From CBDUXT01 sp965371245 (GTDB lineage: Bacteria; Planctomycetota; Phycisphaerae; UBA1845), in assembly GCA_965371245.1 (NCBI GenBank), contig CBDUXT010000027.1, positions 1 to 58,403 of the forward strand: a stretch of 58,403 nucleotides of DNA, read 5' to 3'. Positions 8,046 to 16,534 of the stretch are shown here, piece by piece. Positions within the stretch are counted from its first letter, which is position 1, and each line of letters starts with the position of its first letter. The notes beneath the pieces are model-generated. The model did not search any database. It was given only the letters and a program-made list of their open reading frames with translations, and had not been told where the DNA came from. Both the position numbers and the translations under genes were made by a program.

Positions 8046-9059
8046 CTACGGGCAACTCTGCAAGCAGGTTCCCAGTGCCTCCTGGGCCATGGCCGTGCAG
8101 ACGTCCAGGGCGCCGCCCGACGCGCGGCAGTCGTGGAACACTCGCGCGGCATGTTCGCCGCACTGAAGCTCGCAGGGAATCTCCACGCCGCACTGGGTCG
8201 TGAGGCATTCCTCAAGTACGCCACGCGCGACGATCGCACACTCCGATACCGTCCCGCCGGCACCATGGCACTCGCGGAAAGCTCGCTCGGCGTTGTGCTT
8301 GCATAGATCCTCGCAGCTCGGCTCCGTCATGCAGTTGTTGCGGACGCAGGTGCGGAGCCGTTCCTGTGCCATGGCCAGGCAGTCGGCCTCGCTGCCGCCG
8401 GCTGCGCGACACTCGCGGAAGAGCTGCTCGGCTTGGAGCTTGCATCGTTGTTCGCAGGTGAGCATGAGGTCGCAGTTGTTGTTCAGGCAAGTCTCCAGCG
8501 CCGCATGCGACTGGCTCCGGCACTCATCTTTGCCTCCGCCGGCCATGCGGCAGTCAATAAACACCTGTTCGGCGACTTGGTGGCACCGCTCTTCACAGGT
8601 AGGCGGCGCAGCGCACTCTTCCCGGAGGCACGTGCGCAAGGTGTGGTGCGCAACGTCGGCACAGGATTCCAGGCTGCCCCCGTCCGCACGACAGTTACGA
8701 AAAGCCATCTCGGCCCGATGCTTGCAGCGGTCTTCGCAACTCGGCGTCATGCCGCAATCCATCTCCAGGCAGGCGGCCAACGACTCACGAGCCTCGATCG
8801 CGCACGCCTCGCGCGAGCCGCCGGCGTCGCGGCAGTCGTGATAGACTCGCACGGCGTGCCGCCGGCAGGCCTTCTCGCAGTCGGTCAACAAGAGGCTGTC
8901 GATCTGGGAAAACGGCCCGGGATCGCTCGGCTCCATCTTCGTGGACTTGGCGTCGCGGACTTGCCTGAGCCCGTCACGATCGGCGACTTGGGCCTGGGCG
9001 CCGGACAGGAGACAACCTACAGTGCAAGAAGCGACCAGCAGAAACGATCGGGTAAGCAT
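8046..9059 (-). CDS. Secreted protein of six exact 47-residue six-cysteine repeats
   Basis: The 337-residue product starts with a Sec signal peptide (MLTRSFLLVASCTVGCLLSG, cleavage near AQA|Q). I chose the ATG at 9059; a GGGGG run lies about seven bases upstream. After a 35-residue spacer come six tandem repeats starting at Cys61, 108, 155, 202, 249 and 296, a strict 47-residue period. Each has C-x3-C-x10-C-x9-C-x10-C-x4-C with a GG pair in the third gap; only the last repeat is one residue shorter at its end. The spacing suits two short helices per repeat pinned by three disulfides. I know no named family with this exact pattern. The gene stands alone and converges on the sigma-factor operon. 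The role is unknown; a secreted binding or structural rod is plausible. Confidence 0.85.
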   Translation of the reverse strand: MLTRSFLLVASCTVGCLLSGAQAQVADRDGLRQVRDAKSTKMEPSDPGPFSQIDSLLLTDCEKACRRHAVRVYHDCRDAGGSREACAIEARESLAACLEMDCGMTPSCEDRCKHRAEMAFRNCRADGGSLESCADVAHHTLRTCLREECAAPPTCEERCHQVAEQVFIDCRMAGGGKDECRSQSHAALETCLNNNCDLMLTCEQRCKLQAEQLFRECRAAGGSEADCLAMAQERLRTCVRNNCMTEPSCEDLCKHNAERAFRECHGAGGTVSECAIVARGVLEECLTTQCGVEIPCELQCGEHAARVFHDCRASGGALDVCTAMAQEALGTCLQSCP

Positions 9060-9325
9060 AGTGAACCCCCAAGTGCCGGAAGAGGAGCAGCGAGCCCGGC
9101 TCTTCCCATAACCATCGTGTGAGCACACGTCGCGCGTGGCATCACCTCGCCAACTGAGATTATATCAGACAAAAGACCGAAGACCAGGCTGTTGCTTGCG
9201 CTGGGCGGTTTTCGGTCGAGAGTTGCTGTGGTTGCATTCCCGGATGCCGGGGCAAAGCGCGACGAGTCGCGTGACGGCGCCTCGAATATGTGAGCGTCAC
9301 CGCGTGTCCGAAGGGTGATGGGAGC

Positions 9326-10402
9326 CTACAGACCAGGCGCCGACGCTTCCGGGGCGACCGCGCACGGGGACGTCGGTCGCGTCGAGAGTTGACACGCCAG
9401 GCGCAGCGCCTCGGTCATGCTGCCCGGGTCGGCCTGGTCCGTGCCGGCGATGTCAAACGCGGTTCCGTGGTCCGGGCTCGTGCGAACGATCGGAAGACCC
9501 AGGGTCACATTGACCGCGGTGTCGAACGCGAGCATCTTGATCGGGATCAACGCCTGGTCGTGATACATGGCCACAATGCCATCATATTGGCAGCGCCGCT
9601 TGGGCGTGAAGAGTGTGTCGGCCGGAATGGGACCCTCGACGTGGATGCCCACGTTGCGTGCCATCAGGATCGCCGGTTCGATGACCCGTGCCTCCTCGTC
9701 GCCGAAGCGGCCACCCTCGCCGGCGTGCGGGTTGAGCCCCGCCACCGCGATCTTGGGGTTGGCAAGCCCAAACCAACGGCGCAGTGAATCGGCCAGCAAG
9801 TCGATGGGCTGAAACACAAGCCCGATCGTGAACTGGTTGCGCAAGCCAAACAACGGCACGTGCGCACTGGCCAGGGCGACGCGCAGCCCGCCGCCGAAAA
9901 ACGCCATGGTGACGCGCTTCGCCTTGAAAGCGGCGGCCAGCTTTTCGGTGTGACCGGGGAAGCCGCACCCGGCTGATTTCCACGCCATCTTGTGGATCGG
10001 ACCGGTCACCAGCGCGTCAACCCGGCCGGCCGCGACCGCTTCGATCGCGGTGTCGAGAAACGACAGGGAAGCCGCACCGCCCTTGGCCGTCGGACGACCG
10101 GACATCCAGTACCCGGCTGAATACGCCTCGAAGTCAACGACGACGACGCCGCTGTCCACGCGGATGGGGGCCGAAGTCGGTTGCGTAAACCAGAACGGAC
10201 GGAGGCCCGCCGCGTCGGCCGCGCCGCTGAGCACGTCATCAACGCCAAAGACGACGAACCGGCCAAACGCGCGAATATCCGGATCGGACAGCGCCTTGAC
10301 GATGACTTCCGCGCCGATGCCGCCCGGATCGCCCATGGTGATTCCGATCAGCGGCCTCTCGGACGATACGACCGCGTCGTGTTCGGGACGGGGCGCTGTC
10401 AT
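9326..10402 (-). CDS. pdxA: 4-hydroxythreonine-4-phosphate dehydrogenase, PdxA
   Basis: PdxA oxidises 4-phosphohydroxy-L-threonine with NAD in the DXP-dependent route to pyridoxal phosphate. The 358-residue product has the normal length. Recognisable motifs in order are GITMGDPGGIGAE near the N terminus, GPIHKMAWKSAG followed by FPGHTE, GLNPHAGEGGRFGDEE, and YHDQALIPIKMLAFD with RTSPDHGTAFDIAG. The histidines in GHTE, NPHAGE and YHDQ are the expected metal ligands. Its ATG overlaps the stop of ribE by four bases (ATGA), so the two are translationally coupled in one operon. A catabolic PdxA-like paralogue is possible, but all metal-site motifs fit the biosynthetic enzyme. Confidence 0.95.
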   Translation of the reverse strand: MTAPRPEHDAVVSSERPLIGITMGDPGGIGAEVIVKALSDPDIRAFGRFVVFGVDDVLSGAADAAGLRPFWFTQPTSAPIRVDSGVVVVDFEAYSAGYWMSGRPTAKGGAASLSFLDTAIEAVAAGRVDALVTGPIHKMAWKSAGCGFPGHTEKLAAAFKAKRVTMAFFGGGLRVALASAHVPLFGLRNQFTIGLVFQPIDLLADSLRRWFGLANPKIAVAGLNPHAGEGGRFGDEEARVIEPAILMARNVGIHVEGPIPADTLFTPKRRCQYDGIVAMYHDQALIPIKMLAFDTAVNVTLGLPIVRTSPDHGTAFDIAGTDQADPGSMTEALRLACQLSTRPTSPCAVAPEASAPGL

Positions 10403-11040
10403 GCCAAGCCCGCCCGGCGGAGATGATCGAGGGTCAATCCGTCGGCGGAGCCCATGCCGGCCAGCCGATGCACGACGGTACGAGCGATGATGTCCGACTC
10501 GACGTTGACCAGATCGCCGGCCGACAACGTCCCGAGGGTCGTTTGCTCGAGCGTCGTCGGGATCAAGGCGACGCAGAAGCGCCCGACGTCAACGTCGGCA
10601 ATGGTCAAGGACACGCCGTCGAGGGTGACGGAGCCCTTGGGAATCACGTAGAGCATCAACGTCTCGTCGGCGCGCAGCCAGACAAGGTGTTCCCGCGGCG
10701 ACGCGACCACGCGGTCCACGCAGGCCGTGCCATCGACGTGCCCCTGGACGAAATGTCCGTCGAGGCGATCGCCGACGCGCAGCGACCGCTCGAGGTTCAC
10801 GTAGCTGCCAACGGAGAGGCTCCCCAGCGTACTGCGCCGAAGCGTCTCGGTGATGACGTCGAACTCGATCGTGTCGCCGGCGGTGGTCGTGACGGTCAGG
10901 CAAACGCCACTGACGCAAACACTGGCGCCCAGCGCGCATTGCTCGGCCATCGCGCCGGCACGCAGCGCCAGGTGCCGTCCGCCCGGCACCGATCGCACGG
11001 TCGTGATGGTTCCGATTTTCTCGACAATTCCGGTGAACAC
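10399..11040 (-). CDS. ribE: Riboflavin synthase alpha chain, RibE
   Basis: Riboflavin synthase dismutates two molecules of 6,7-dimethyl-8-ribityllumazine to riboflavin and the pyrimidine precursor. The 213-residue product shows the two internally repeated lumazine-binding halves. The first starts with VFTGIVEKIG and holds GHFVQGHVDGTACV; the second holds GSVTLDGVSLTI and SAGDLVNVESDIIARTV. I use the GTG at 11040 because riboflavin synthases begin with M-F-T-G-I-V. The frame stays open upstream into the mobile repeat at 11101-11252, which should not be coding. The downstream pdxA start overlaps its stop by four bases. Identification is firm. Confidence 0.95.
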   Translation of the reverse strand: MFTGIVEKIGTITTVRSVPGGRHLALRAGAMAEQCALGASVCVSGVCLTVTTTAGDTIEFDVITETLRRSTLGSLSVGSYVNLERSLRVGDRLDGHFVQGHVDGTACVDRVVASPREHLVWLRADETLMLYVIPKGSVTLDGVSLTIADVDVGRFCVALIPTTLEQTTLGTLSAGDLVNVESDIIARTVVHRLAGMGSADGLTLDHLRRAGLA

Positions 11041-11100
11041 GGCGGTCTGGGCTCCCACGAGGCGACGATGAATACTCGCCGCTACGTCTTGAGTGCATGC

Positions 11101-11252
11101 CAATGCATCGTCACGCGTAAACTTACGGGTTGGGTGGCCCGTGGCTTTAGCCGTGGGGGACGCGAATCCGGAGACCATTCGAGTCCCCCACCTCTAAAGA
11201 GGTGGGCCACCCACCGAGCAAACCCGCAGATTCAAGGTTGACCATACACTAG
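11101..11252 (-). mobile_element. MITE-like 153-bp element, copy A
   Basis: This is one of three near-full copies of the same element (others at 16531-16683 and 19401-19553). The right end is intact (rc CTAGTGTATGGTCAACC); the left end has drifted from CTAGTGCATCG to CCAATGCATCG. Inside is a long imperfect inverted repeat: GGGTGGCCC and GGGCCACCC form the outer arms, with smaller hairpins GGCTTTAGCC and CCTCTAAAGAGG inside. It has no coding capacity. It lies between the glycosyltransferase end and the ribE start, about 60 bases upstream of ribE, and could influence both transcripts. Confidence 0.85.
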
Positions 11253-11316
11253 AACCCGGCCGGATTCTGTCAACAGAGGAGGGATGCGTGCGGAGCGATG
11301 GGGTGGCTGCGCGGTC

Positions 11317-12582
11317 CTACGATCGAGGGGCTTTGTCGCAGGCAACAAGGGTGGCGCCGGCTTCTTGCGAGCGGCTACACGGAACGGAAGTCGGTGGGGC
11401 GATCGAGGCGGATGCGGTGCGGACAATCGACCCGATCCGCGTCGTCACGATGTCCGAAAGGGATTCGACCCGAGAGAGCCATGTTTCGCCTTGGACGAGC
11501 CGCGCGATGCGGTCGCGGTCACGACCGCCCGTCGCGAGCGCACGATCGCACGCTTGAGCGAAGCTCTCCGCGGTGTCCGCGATGGCGATCGCGCTTTCGA
11601 ACCGCTTCGCCTCCGGCAAGGGCGTGGACACCACGGGCAAGCCGGCGGCAAGATACTCGTACATTTTGATCGGGTTGACGCTGCGAGTCATCCTGTTTTG
11701 CGCGAAGAACATGAGCCCGACATCGAAGTGAGCACAGAACGCCGGCAGGGTTTCGTACGGTTTTCTGCCGAGCAGATGCACGTTGCTCAACCCCGTCAGG
11801 CGAGACACATCGACCTTGGCTTCGCCGAGCAGCACGAACGAGTAGTCGCGTCGCAGCTCGGCCACGCGGGCGAGCAAGGCCAGATCGACCCAATGTTGGA
11901 TCAGACCGAAAAACCCGAACCGCGGACCGGGGATGGACTCCAGTTCCGGCGGGCAGGGCAGGGTCTGTTGTCGCGCTTTGGCGAAGTGGTCGTAGTCGAC
12001 CCCGTGTCGAACCAGAACGGTGTCCGGTCGATGCCGCCGTTTGGAGTTCAGCAACGGTTCGGAGGTCGTGACCACCAGGTCGGCCCGGTCGATCAGCTCG
12101 TCCTCGGTCCGTGCTATACGCTCGGCATCGAACCCTTCGAAGTGTCGGTATTCGTCCACGCAGTAGTACAAGAAACATTCCTCGCCCAGCGTATCAACCA
12201 GGTAGGGTACATCGGGTGCGAAGGACCAGACCTGGATGGGTCGCTTGTAACTGCCCAAGACTATACGAACCGCCCGGCGAATCTGGTGGATGAGCATGCG
12301 GCGATGGAGATACCGGGCAAAGCGGCTCTTCGCGCCGGGGATCACGAGGGGTGTCAACTCGACCATGGAGGGTGCGATGCGCCGAAGTCCGGAGGCAACG
12401 CCGCGGAGGGCGCGGAGAACGTCCCTTCCGTCCGTTCGGCTGATTTCCGGTCGCCGCGTCCCTCGGTAGTTAATCCAGAGGATGTCGTTGTGTCTTGCAA
12501 GGGCCTTCATGACGTGGTGTTTGCTCGTGGGGTCATAGTCCCACGAGTTGGCGATGCACACGATCAGACGGCCTTGAATCAT
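11317..12582 (-). CDS. GT4-type glycosyltransferase of the exopolysaccharide locus
   Basis: The 421-residue protein has the two Rossmann-like domains of GT-B glycosyltransferases and should add a sugar to a lipid-linked polysaccharide intermediate at the cytoplasmic membrane face. The N-terminal acceptor domain holds DILWINYRGTRRPE and YYCVDEYRHFEGFD; the middle holds VRHGVDYDHF. The C-terminal donor domain starts at GPRFGFFGLIQHW and includes the VNPIKMYEYLAAGLPVVST segment, which sits where GT4 enzymes have their E-x7-E donor-binding motif. About 25 residues at the extreme C terminus are low-complexity. It is the third of three minus-strand genes after a Wza-like lipoprotein and a tyrosine autokinase, with a 76-base gap to the kinase, so it is probably their operon partner. 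Confidence 0.88.
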   Translation of the reverse strand: MIQGRLIVCIANSWDYDPTSKHHVMKALARHNDILWINYRGTRRPEISRTDGRDVLRALRGVASGLRRIAPSMVELTPLVIPGAKSRFARYLHRRMLIHQIRRAVRIVLGSYKRPIQVWSFAPDVPYLVDTLGEECFLYYCVDEYRHFEGFDAERIARTEDELIDRADLVVTTSEPLLNSKRRHRPDTVLVRHGVDYDHFAKARQQTLPCPPELESIPGPRFGFFGLIQHWVDLALLARVAELRRDYSFVLLGEAKVDVSRLTGLSNVHLLGRKPYETLPAFCAHFDVGLMFFAQNRMTRSVNPIKMYEYLAAGLPVVSTPLPEAKRFESAIAIADTAESFAQACDRALATGGRDRDRIARLVQGETWLSRVESLSDIVTTRIGSIVRTASASIAPPTSVPCSRSQEAGATLVACDKAPRS

Positions 12583-12658
12583 GGAGTCCCATTGACGCGG
12601 TGGTCGTGCTCCTGACGAATTCGCTCTGTCGGCGCTCCGTTTTGCGGGGTGACCGACG

Positions 12659-13597
12659 CTATTTCTTTACGTCCGTCTTTTTTGTGTAGTAGTCGTAGTA
12701 GCGGTAGTAGTTGTAATGGTACCCGGAACCGTACCCGTATCCGTATCGGTCCGAAGTGGTATCGCGTCCGACAATCATGCATCCCAGGATGGGGATGTTG
12801 TTGACCTGCAGCAAACGTACGGCCCGCTTCGCGGCGGCCTGGTGCGTTCGATTAAGCCGCACGATCACGATCACGCCGGTACACATCTGCCCGATGATCC
12901 CGACGTCCGTCACGGTTGTTGCAGGCGGCGTATCGACGATCGTATAGTGGAAATCGTTTTGCATCCTTCGGAACGTCGGGGAAGCCGCCGCCGCGGTCAA
13001 GAGCTCCGGGGCTGACCGGCCGTTGGTGTTGCCCGCCGGCATGAACTTCAGGTTCGCAAGCGGGGTGTTTCGCAGTGCTTCCTCATAGGACACGTCGCCG
13101 TTGAGGACTTCGGCGAGCCCCGGCTCTTCCGGCTGGTTGAGCATCTGCGCGAGGGAGCTTCGGCGGAAGTCACCATCGACGACGAGAACCTTGAGATGGC
13201 GTATCTCGGCCAGAATGTAACCGAGGTTCAGCGTCGTGACGCTCTTGCCCTCCTTGGGCACCGCGCTGGTGATGGCGATGACCCGATGTTCGTAGTGCGG
13301 GTTCTGGCTGACAAGACGCGTTCGAAGCGAGCGGTATTGTTCGGTCACGAGCGACGACGGCTCGTAGAAGGGCACCAGCGATTCGCTGAGCCCTTCGATC
13401 AGCGTGACAGGTTCCTTCGGTGTCCCGTCCTCGGCGATCTGCGGCTCCGTCGTCCGGACCTCCAGCGGCTCAGACCGAAAGGATATCGCGGACGGTTCCG
13501 GAAGCGTTGCCGCTGAACCGGGCTGGCGCGATGCAGACCCATAGGAGCGGAGGCGCTCTTGTTCCGCTCGTTTCAATGCGTCCGCGATCCTTCCCAT
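12659..13597 (-). CDS. Bacterial tyrosine autokinase (CpsD/CapB family) of the EPS locus
   Basis: This cytoplasmic BY-kinase should control polysaccharide chain length or export by cyclic autophosphorylation. The 312-residue protein has a linker-like N terminus (MGRIADALKRAEQERLR is typical of the XrtA-associated type), an EQYRSLRTRL segment, Walker A AVPKEGKSV at about 112-120, Walker A' VLVVDGDFRR at 137-146 and Walker B YTIVDTPP at about 218-225. The C-terminal tail has eleven tyrosines between residues 285 and 304 (YGYGYGSGYHYNYYRYYDYY), a very dense autophosphorylation cluster. There is no fused or adjacent Wzc/GumC transmembrane activator domain in the visible locus. The Wza-like gene lies upstream and the glycosyltransferase downstream on the same strand. 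Confidence 0.93.
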   Translation of the reverse strand: MGRIADALKRAEQERLRSYGSASRQPGSAATLPEPSAISFRSEPLEVRTTEPQIAEDGTPKEPVTLIEGLSESLVPFYEPSSLVTEQYRSLRTRLVSQNPHYEHRVIAITSAVPKEGKSVTTLNLGYILAEIRHLKVLVVDGDFRRSSLAQMLNQPEEPGLAEVLNGDVSYEEALRNTPLANLKFMPAGNTNGRSAPELLTAAAASPTFRRMQNDFHYTIVDTPPATTVTDVGIIGQMCTGVIVIVRLNRTHQAAAKRAVRLLQVNNIPILGCMIVGRDTTSDRYGYGYGSGYHYNYYRYYDYYTKKTDVKK

Positions 13598-13662
13598 GGA
13601 CTCTCCTATCTACTTCTCGTCGCGGCAAAACCACTCTTTGGGCACGTCATCCCGCGTGATCC

Positions 13663-14430
13663 CTATCGACGCCGGTCTTCCAGGCGTTGGTCGGCGTAGG
13701 CGTCCTGGGTGTTGGCAAACTGAAGCGGCGTCGTGTATGCCGTAAGCACCGGGCTGACCGGGAACAGTACTTCCTGGATCCGCTTCGCGAGCCAGGCAAC
13801 CGGCGTCGGTGGGACGAACACAACGTCATTGGGCTCCAGGAGGATGTTCTGCGACCAATCCCCCGTCTTGAGCATCTTGTCGATATCCACGGTAATGGTG
13901 CGTACGGGGGTGTCGCCGTGCGCCGGTCGCGTCACGGTGACGCGACTGGTCCACGAAAGAAAATTGGACCCCGCGCCAAACACGGCATCCAGAAGCGTGT
14001 CGCGTCCGGTGTACCGGCGAGGGCCTTGCCCACCGATCTCACCGTGGACGTAGTAATGCTTGCTTGCGAAGGAAACTACGCGAGCGCTGACCTCCGGCTC
14101 GCTGTAGTAGCGGCCGGCGAGGACTTCGATCTTCGCTGCGACCTCCTTGGCCGTCATACCAACCACTTTGACGTCCCCCAGGAGTCTGAGGCTAATTTTC
14201 CCGTTCGGCTGGATTTGCTGCACGTCGCCATCGATCTCCTTGATCTTCGGGGCGCTGATGCCAATAGAATCCGGGATGCCGATACGGTAGTCGATGGCCG
14301 ACACTTGATGCTCGTGCTCGCGCAGGAAGTGCAGCATATCCGTATTGCTGGCCGCGCATCCCGTACAACTCGCCACGCCGAATGCAAGCAAGACAAACAT
14401 CCCGGTTGGCAACGGTTTCCGCGTCTTCAT
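13663..14430 (-). CDS. Wza-like polysaccharide export lipoprotein
   Basis: The 255-residue protein should be an outer-membrane lipoprotein of the polysaccharide export channel. I place the start at the ATG at 14430, where a lipoprotein signal begins (FVLLAFGVASCTGC); the frame is open upstream but has no signal there. The Poly_export domain follows: YRIGIPDSIGISAPKIKEIDG, then PNGKISLRLLGDVKVVGMT, RYYSEPEVSARV, then one SLBB-like segment around VHGEIGGQGPRRYTGRDTLLDAVFGAGS. Full Wza has about 360-380 residues and more SLBB units, so this is the short type common in XrtA-linked loci. It is the first gene of the minus-strand run toward the autokinase, 65 bases ahead of it. Confidence 0.88.
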   Translation of the reverse strand: MKTRKPLPTGMFVLLAFGVASCTGCAASNTDMLHFLREHEHQVSAIDYRIGIPDSIGISAPKIKEIDGDVQQIQPNGKISLRLLGDVKVVGMTAKEVAAKIEVLAGRYYSEPEVSARVVSFASKHYYVHGEIGGQGPRRYTGRDTLLDAVFGAGSNFLSWTSRVTVTRPAHGDTPVRTITVDIDKMLKTGDWSQNILLEPNDVVFVPPTPVAWLAKRIQEVLFPVSPVLTAYTTPLQFANTQDAYADQRLEDRRR

Positions 14431-14773
14431 TGTAAAGGCCTCGATGCCCCGGCTAACGCCGATCATCAGGGTCGGACGGAACGCCGATCCGTCGGCGGCA
14501 CTTCCTGCCGACTTATCGGGTGAGCCAGGCGGCGTCTGAACCACCATCGCACCGATTTCCGGACGATCACGGAGTTGGGGACCGGAAGCCGGCCAAGCGG
14601 CGGCCGCGCGGCGGCGTCGATGCCGCGGCTTGCCGCGCGACGAACTGGCGCCTCCGGTCCGGAAAAACCAACCGCGGCACCTCAAGAGGGCCGGGAGGAC
14701 GACCGATATCCCTGCGCATGACCGAGGTGACGCCCCGCGCCGAGGGTCCCCGGCGGTCATGTGAGAGGCCCGA
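14431..14773. other. Divergent promoter region of the EPS locus
   Basis: This 343-base gap separates the minus-strand Wza-like gene from the plus-strand ExeA-like ATPase, so it must hold promoters for both. I see no convincing -35/-10 pair, sigma-54 site or operator palindrome, and no small gene. Confidence 0.5.
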
Positions 14774-16534
14774 ATGTACACCGATTTTTTCGGTTTCCGA
14801 GAACTCCCGTTCAACAACACCCCCGATCCGCGCTTCTTTTTTTCGACACCGGACCACGAGGAGGCACTGGCATCCCTGATCTATGCGGTCAAGGAACGCA
14901 AGGGGGTTGCGCTATTGACCGGCGAAATCGGCGCAGGCAAAACGCTTGTGACGCGCATGATGCTGCGGCATTTTGGCACCCACATCGCTTTCGCAAACCT
15001 GAACCATGCGGTGCAGGACCCCGACGACCTGATGGAATCGATCTGCACTGAGTTCGATCTGCCGGTCAAGGCGGACGCGACGCGCACGCAGCTCGTGCGG
15101 CAACTCCACGATTTCCTTCTCGAACAGTTCACCATGAACATCCCCGTCGTGCTTGTGCTCGACGAAGCGCAGAATCTTTCGGTTCCCGGTTTCGAACAGC
15201 TGCGGATGATCGGAAACCTCGAGGCCGACGACGCCAAACTGCTTCAAATTGCGATCGTCGGACAGCCGGAACTTCAGCGTCTGTTCCAATCGGCGCCGCT
15301 GCGCCAACTCCGGCAGCGAATCTTCCGCGCCTTCCACCTGCCCGCCCTTAGCCAAAAGGCCACCGAGCAGTACATCCGCCACCGTCTTTCCGTGGTAAGC
15401 GACGCATCGGTCGATGTCTTCGAGCTCGACGCGATCGAGGCGATTTACGACGCCGCTCGCGGCCTGCCAAGACTGATCAACACCGTGTGTGACAACGCGC
15501 TCCTCAGCGCCTACTCGGCGGACCGTCGTACGATCGACGCTGCGTTCGTTCGTTCGGTGATTGGGCAAATGATGCTCATGGGCGACGCCCCAACCGGAAC
15601 AGACCCGGTTGCGCAGCGGACCGCGACACCGATGCCACATCCGTCGGCCGCCGCTACGGTGCCGTCGCCCTCGGTGTTCGCGACTCTCCCACCGCCGGTC
15701 GCCGGCCTCGAAACCTTGGCGTCGCGTCTCGGCGCGGTGGAATACGAGCTGCGCGCGCGAACGCTCAATGATCCGCCGTATGCTCCGCAGGCGCGCCCAC
15801 GCATGGGCGATCGCGACGAGCGAGTCACAGGTCTGGACCTGCGTGAACCGCACCCCTACGACCGAGACGGTGAAGCCGGGATCGACGACTTGCTTCGGCG
15901 CGTGGCAGCACTGGAACGACGGCTCGAATCCCTCGCCGACGACCGAAACGGGGCACTCACGATTCACGCCGACCTCAGGGCGGTGATCCGCGAAGGACGC
16001 GCCGTTGCCGTTCGATCCGAGTCGGCGTCCAGAAGGTTGCGCAAAAGGGACGATCAACTCCGTACCCTGGGTGGCACGCTCCGGCAGGTCGTCTCAGACA
16101 TGCGGGGTCTGCTCAGCCGCGCGCAGGAGTCGGCCGCACAGTGTACTCGGGCGGAACGACGCGCCCGCGGCGCCCGCACCAGGCTCGAAGCACAACTGGC
16201 GAAGGTTCAGGATCAACGCGAAATGTCTCGGCCGCAGTCTGGTTTGATCCACCAGACGGTCCGACGTGACACCCCGCACGCGCGGACGCTGAAGGTCGCC
16301 CCGGCCGACTCAGGCCACCCCCCAGGGTCCGCCGGGGACACGCCCAAGGGCAGGCCCGCATCGACAGATTTGCAGCGGCTGCTCCACAGCGCGCAGCACA
16401 GCCTGATGGGTCTCCGCGACCTGTCCGAAACGGCCGATGGCGACACCGCAGAGGACCGACAGACCTCGATTCCGACAGCCCGGTTGGCGGATCAAGCAGA
16501 GAAACTCCTTTCCCTGGTCGAAACCCCTCTCTAG
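14774..16534 (+). CDS. ExeA/GspA-like AAA ATPase with long C-terminal coiled region
   Basis: The N-terminal 270 residues are a classic ExeA-type ATPase: YTDFFGFRELPFNNTPDPRF, Walker A GEIGAGKT at 50-57, Walker B VVLVLDEA at about 125-132, and the sensor region QLRQRIFRAFHLPAL with GLPRLINTVCDNALL. Family members accompany type II secretion or, in XrtA/exosortase-type loci, exopolysaccharide export. The remaining 300 residues are poorly conserved, rich in Arg, Asp and Ala, with predicted coiled-coil (residues about 360-470). I see no peptidoglycan-binding domain or membrane helix. It is divergent from the Wza-like/autokinase/glycosyltransferase run. Its TAG stop is formed by the terminal CTAG of the mobile element at 16531-16683, so the original C terminus may have been altered. 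Confidence 0.9.
   Translation: MYTDFFGFRELPFNNTPDPRFFFSTPDHEEALASLIYAVKERKGVALLTGEIGAGKTLVTRMMLRHFGTHIAFANLNHAVQDPDDLMESICTEFDLPVKADATRTQLVRQLHDFLLEQFTMNIPVVLVLDEAQNLSVPGFEQLRMIGNLEADDAKLLQIAIVGQPELQRLFQSAPLRQLRQRIFRAFHLPALSQKATEQYIRHRLSVVSDASVDVFELDAIEAIYDAARGLPRLINTVCDNALLSAYSADRRTIDAAFVRSVIGQMMLMGDAPTGTDPVAQRTATPMPHPSAAATVPSPSVFATLPPPVAGLETLASRLGAVEYELRARTLNDPPYAPQARPRMGDRDERVTGLDLREPHPYDRDGEAGIDDLLRRVAALERRLESLADDRNGALTIHADLRAVIREGRAVAVRSESASRRLRKRDDQLRTLGGTLRQVVSDMRGLLSRAQESAAQCTRAERRARGARTRLEAQLAKVQDQREMSRPQSGLIHQTVRRDTPHARTLKVAPADSGHPPGSAGDTPKGRPASTDLQRLLHSAQHSLMGLRDLSETADGDTAEDRQTSIPTARLADQAEKLLSLVETPL

Noticed and set aside
11140..11200. TTCGAGTCCCCCACC resembling a tRNA T-arm within the mobile elements
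   Set aside because: No acceptor stem, D-arm or anticodon arm can be drawn around it, and the string recurs with each element copy.
10423..11241. A plus-strand frame opposite ribE that runs into the mobile element
   Set aside because: RibE is certain on the minus strand, and the extension lies in a non-coding repeat.
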